NCBI GenBank assembly: GCA_022661535.1
Contig: JAKULF010000008.1
Span: 2,108,001 to 2,172,000, forward strand
Source: Eutypa lata
Taxonomy: Eukaryota > Ascomycota > Sordariomycetes > Xylariales > Diatrypaceae
Direction: 5' to 3'
DNA: 64,000 bases
The position numbers were made by a program, and so were the translations under genes. Shown piece after piece: positions 60,335 to 64,000 of the stretch (its first letter is position 1; the number at the start of each line of letters is the position of its first letter). Below the pieces are notes generated by a model. It did no database searches. It had not been told where the DNA came from and was given only the letters and a program-made list of their open reading frames with translations.

Positions 60335-62142
60335 TAACCTTTCTTTCGAAGCTCCTTTCCTTTCAACAATAACAAAACCACTTATTACTACCATTTTAAT
60401 ACCTTTTTATACCGAATTTTTTACTAATATAAATAATTAAAATAAAGAAAAACGAATTTAATAAGTTATCGAAGCCTTTTCGACGAGTGCTTTTACTTTT
60501 AAACGTTAAATAATAAAGACTTTTAATATCTTTAAATTTACTTTTAAAAAACGAATAAACGAAAAAAAAACTTATAACGAAGCTTACCTCGACATTTAAC
60601 GATTAATAGCAGCCGAAAAAAAAGCTATTATATAAGTAAGGTTTTAATTAAATGTATAAAGTTAATTATTAACGATTAATGCTTTTAAAGTTATAATTAT
60701 TAAATTTTTTAAAGTTAAACGTAATATTATACTTTTTAAAAAGAATTAATATAAGAATTTCTTTTATCGTTATTTCGATATTAAGTTAAAAAAAGCTCGT
60801 AATTTAAATTAATAACGAAAAAATAATATTAATTATTAAATTTTAAAAAATTAATTTAATTTATTTATAATTATTCGATTAAAATATAATATTATAAATA
60901 AAAATATATATAATATAAATAAAAAAAAAGTAATAAAAAACATTAATAATAACGTTAAAGTTATTATATTTAAAAAAAATAAAAAAGCTTTTATTAATTA
61001 ATTTAATAATTATAAATAAATGTTTATTATTAAATGTATTAATATAAACGATTATTCGCTTTTATTATATATTATCTTTTAAAAGTAACGTATTTAATAT
61101 AATTAAATTAATAAAAAAATTAATAATAAATTCGTTATTTAAATTAATTTAAATAAATAAATTAATTAAGAAATTATTTTTAATTAATTATAACATTTTA
61201 ATTATTATATAAAGTTTTAAATATATAATAAATATTAATTATTAATTATTAATAATTATATTAATTATATATTTTATAAATTTATTAAATATTATATTAA
61301 TTATAATATCGTTTTTTTATATTTTTCTTTTTATATTATTTATATATTATAATCGTTTAATATTAATATTTTTAATTCTTTAATTAAAGTATATAAATAA
61401 ATTATTAATCGTTAAATTATTTTCGAAATAAAAATTATTAATAATAAATAATTTCTTTTATATTATTAAAATGTTTATAAAAGTATTTCGTTTAATATAA
61501 AAAATACTTAAAAAAGTATAAGCTTATTATTATATAATTCGAATAAAATACTTAATAAATATCTTTAATTAATAATTTTTTTTTTCGAAAAATCTTTAAT
61601 AATTAAAAAACCTTTAATTATAACTTTTATTAATTTAAATAAATAATAAATAAATATAATAATATAACTTAATAATAATTTAACTCGTTATATTAATAAA
61701 ATTATAAAGTAATTAACTAATATATATTTTATTTTATATAAAAATAACGTTATATTTATATAATAAACTTATTTAATTAATTTAATTATATAAATAATAC
61801 TTTAAATAATTAATAAAAAACTTAAAAAATAATAAAAAAAAGTTAAACGTAAATAAACGTTTAAAAAAGCATTTTTAAATATTAAAAAATTAACTTTAAT
61901 TAACGCAAAACGTTTATAAAAAAAATAAAAAAAAAAAACCGTTTAAAAGTTAATTAATAAATAACGACGAATAACGTTAAAAAATAAAGTTATTTTTATA
62001 AAACGCATATAAAAAAAAATATAAATAAATGTAAATATATTTAAATAAATTACTTATTAAAATCTATCTTTATAATAATTATTACGTTGTTATAATGGCT
62101 TTAAAGTAAAGCTGTAATGATTTTGTATATAAGTTAAAAAGT

Positions 62143-62195
62143 GGAAATGAAGGTGGTCCGGAACTCTGTTTGGTCCCACTTGGGGTCTGGCACGT
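62143..62195 (-). repeat. Right terminal inverted repeat
   Basis: 53-bp right TIR. Read on the minus strand it begins ACGTGCCAGACCCCAAGTGG. It is followed on the + strand by TA, completing the target duplication. Confidence 0.88.
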
Positions 62196-62909
62196 TACAT
62201 ACATAAGGTAGGATTATTCAAATATCAGTCAATGCCAAGCAAGTATAGAAGTGACTAATGATAGTTATGATGTATCTGAGTATCTTATGAGGCGTCCAAC
62301 AGGAGCTAATGCAATTTATTTTTATTTTATTTTTCTACTTTCTTCGCTCTATTGTTGTCGTGTCAGCTTCTTCCTGTTGCGCCTCCATACACCAAACGAT
62401 ACAGGTCATTCTACATTCCTTCCCCCTTACCTGTTTCTTCCCTAACCAACTTGCCATTTTGTCGTTGTACACGCGGTGAGGCGCTCGGGTTGTCAGTTTC
62501 AGATCAATTATGTCTCTCATTCCCAAATTATTGTAATCGATACTCGAGGTCTCACATACTGCTCCCTCCTAATTGGACGAGGTAATTCGTCGTTCTCCCA
62601 CCGCAACGTTCTTGCACCCGTGTGTGTCTCTGTCTGTATGTGTGTGCGCGCGAGTAAGTGAGTGAGTGAGTGAGTGAGTATCAACATTGCGAAACACATA
62701 CAATATTCACTACCTTGAGAAACATTGTTAAAGAAGTCGAGGGTCTTAATTTGGCGGGCTAATAAGAATTCGGCCCTACTTCCAGGGTGACAAAGTTGCG
62801 GTTGTGGGCGGTTCTGAGAATTGGGCAACTACTGGATTGAAAAGAACGACCTCAGTATGCTTGTGAGATTCATGGTGCGCAGGGTATAGCAACAAGCGCA
62901 ACACCCATC
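62196..62909. other. Intergenic region upstream of the terminal glycosyltransferase-like gene
   Basis: Contains a pyrimidine-rich stretch around 62390-62450 and an (AGTG)n array (62656-62679); presumptive promoter of the gene at 62910. Confidence 0.5.
62656..62679. repeat. (AGTG)n microsatellite
   Basis: Six tandem AGTG units, about 230 bases upstream of the ATG at 62910. Confidence 0.85.
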
Positions 62910-64000
62910 ATGATGCGGATCATGTCGAATCGACTACTACCGCTTGCTGGGCGGTATGGCACCGTCCTATTTACAGCGATACTCGTATATTATATCATTC
63001 GCGCTCCTGTTTTATCCGCCGTCGCAAATCTTTCCATGCCTAATCAACTGCGTGGGGATATACAATATAACGCCGCACATGCTGGAGAAGATGTTACGAT
63101 ATTAGATGCAGAGAACTTGGTTCCCGATATTGTCGCCGTCGACGAGCTGGAGAAGGAGAAGAGCGAACCAGCACCCGTTCCCGAAATACATCCACCACCA
63201 ATAATATCACTGCCACCACCACCGCGGAAAGCCTACAAACCCGCGCCGGAGCAGTACCCTCCTATCGAAGACCATTTCCCCTGGCTCTCGCGCTCCCAAG
63301 AACCACCGCAGGTGTCCGAGAACAATTGGCCTCCGTGGCCGCATGTGCCCGAGAAGACACCGCTTTTGATCGGCTTCACCCGGAATTGGCCCTTACTCCT
63401 ACAATGCGTGAGCAGCTACATCGCGGCGGGTTGGCCACCCTCTGACATCTTCGTGGTAGAGAACACGGGGACGTTCTCCGCGAACCGCCAGCACGAGCTC
63501 TCGCTCCAGAACCCCTTTTTCCTCAACATCACAGCCCTCGACGTCCTGGGAGTTAACGTCTTCAGCACGCCCGCCCTCCTCACCTTTGCGCAGCTGCAGA
63601 ACTTCTACCTCCACACCGCCCTCCAGCGCGGCTGGGAGCACTTCTTCTGGAGCCACCAGGACGTCATCGTCTTCTCCGACGAGGAGGTGAAGAAGAAGGA
63701 CCGCGACCATGACTGGGACACCGATCCCTACGCCACCATCTACGAGCGCGCCGTCGGTTTGCTGCGGTATCTGAACGGGCCCGACATGCCGCCCTGGTCT
63801 ACCCACTTCTTCGCGTACGATCACCTCACCCTCGTTAAGCGCGACGCCTTCCTCGAGGTCGGCGCCTGGGACACGCAGATCCCGTACTACGCATCCGACT
63901 GCGATATGTACCTCCGGCTGCACTGGGCCGGGTTCTGGCAGCCGCAGAGCGACGCCGGCCTGATCTTCGACGTCAACACCGTCCTGGACGACATCGGCGC
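62910..64000 (+). CDS. Type II membrane glycosyltransferase-like protein, 5' part
   Basis: The frame is open from tandem ATGs at 62910/62913 to the window edge (363 codons) with no stop, so the gene is truncated by the window. Residues of about 16-33 are a single hydrophobic anchor (TVLFTAILVYYII), after a short basic N-terminus: a type II topology. A Glu/Pro-rich stalk extends to about 145. A luminal domain then begins with PLLIGFTRNWPLLLQCVSSY and continues FVVENTGTFSANRQ, FFWSHQDVIVFSDEE, STHFFAYDHLTLVKRDAFLE and YYASDCDMYLRLHWAGFWQP. The last stretch looks like the acceptor/acidic region of GT-A folds (SDCDMY), with an SHQD motif possibly equivalent to DXD. A Golgi glycosyltransferase is inferred from topology and these motifs; the CAZy family cannot be assigned. 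High GC in the luminal part supports coding. Confidence 0.72.
   Translation, partial: MMRIMSNRLLPLAGRYGTVLFTAILVYYIIRAPVLSAVANLSMPNQLRGDIQYNAAHAGEDVTILDAENLVPDIVAVDELEKEKSEPAPVPEIHPPPIISLPPPPRKAYKPAPEQYPPIEDHFPWLSRSQEPPQVSENNWPPWPHVPEKTPLLIGFTRNWPLLLQCVSSYIAAGWPPSDIFVVENTGTFSANRQHELSLQNPFFLNITALDVLGVNVFSTPALLTFAQLQNFYLHTALQRGWEHFFWSHQDVIVFSDEEVKKKDRDHDWDTDPYATIYERAVGLLRYLNGPDMPPWSTHFFAYDHLTLVKRDAFLEVGAWDTQIPYYASDCDMYLRLHWAGFWQPQSDAGLIFDVNTVLDDIG

Larger units (their letters stand above)
60282..62195. mobile_element. RIP-mutated Tc1/mariner-type DNA transposon (Fot1-size)
   Basis: A complete 1914-bp element bounded by 53-bp terminal inverted repeats (60282-60334 and 62143-62195) that match at 48 of 53 positions. 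Each end starts ACGTGCCAGA and is flanked by TA (60280-60281, 62196-62197), the target-site duplication of Tc1/mariner elements. The length is near that of fungal Fot1/pogo-type elements. The interior, about 60430-62090, is extremely AT-rich, with almost all remaining C in CG, CTT or AAC contexts and stop codons in every frame, so no transposase can be read. This is the signature of repeat-induced point mutation (C to T at CpA on either strand). Four of the five TIR mismatches are transitions. The element is dead. Confidence 0.85.

Noticed and set aside
63399..63923. 174-aa minus-strand frame at the right edge
   Set aside because: The + strand frame carries the membrane anchor and glycosyltransferase-like motifs; the minus frame is its shadow.
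1..64000. tRNA, rRNA and CRISPR arrays
   Set aside because: I looked for tRNA B boxes (GGTTCRANNCC), 5S rRNA-like sequence and regularly spaced repeats, and found none that were convincing. CRISPR is not expected in a fungus.

Overview
This window is nuclear chromosomal DNA of a filamentous ascomycete (Pezizomycotina, probably a Sordariomycete; placing it in Xylariales would be a guess). The evidence is eukaryotic protein families (Rpt6, Mre11, a DOCK-family GEF, a Vnx1-like exchanger), introns of about 50-100 nt with GTRAGT donors and CTAAC-type branch sites, and an AT-saturated transposon whose base changes look like repeat-induced point mutation (RIP). All exon structures below were read by eye from splice signals and frame closure.

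Layout. 0.4-1.5 kb: Wss1-like UBL/WLM metalloprotease (+). 3.9-5.5 kb: LicD-type type II membrane protein (-), with a separate 3' exon. 7.4-9.9 kb: Mre11 nuclease (-), four exons. 10.8-13.8 kb: TCP11/Sok1-like protein (-). 16.0-16.8 kb: Mn superoxide dismutase (+). 16.8-21.9 kb: gene-poor, with one fossil-like coding fragment. 21.9-24.9 kb: rhodanese plus protein tyrosine phosphatase (+). 26.8-28.0 kb: proteasome ATPase Rpt6 (-). 29.5-33.2 kb: Vnx1-like cation/proton exchanger (+). 34.6-36.5 kb: secreted type-B carboxylesterase (+). 37.0-45.7 kb: an accessory block with two paralogous C2H2-like proteins and two paralogous tiny proteins, arranged as two divergent gene pairs in mirror orientation, plus an unidentified two-exon gene. 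46.7-48.2 kb: GT1 UDP-glycosyltransferase (+). 50.6-56.8 kb: 2029-aa DOCK-family GEF (+). 56.8-62.9 kb: gene desert containing a complete but mutated 1.9-kb Tc1/mariner-type element with 53-bp terminal inverted repeats and a TA target duplication. 62.9-64.0 kb: 5' part of a type II membrane glycosyltransferase-like gene that runs off the window.

The outer genes (DNA repair, proteasome, vacuolar ion transport, Rho signalling, SOD, PTP) are conserved housekeeping genes and are not an operon. The 34.6-48.2 kb block looks accessory: secreted esterase, duplicated regulator-like and small-protein pairs, and UGT. The mirror-image duplication of the [C2H2-like protein <- -> small protein] pair is the most unusual feature and the best candidate for an undescribed system. 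Its function cannot be read from sequence alone.
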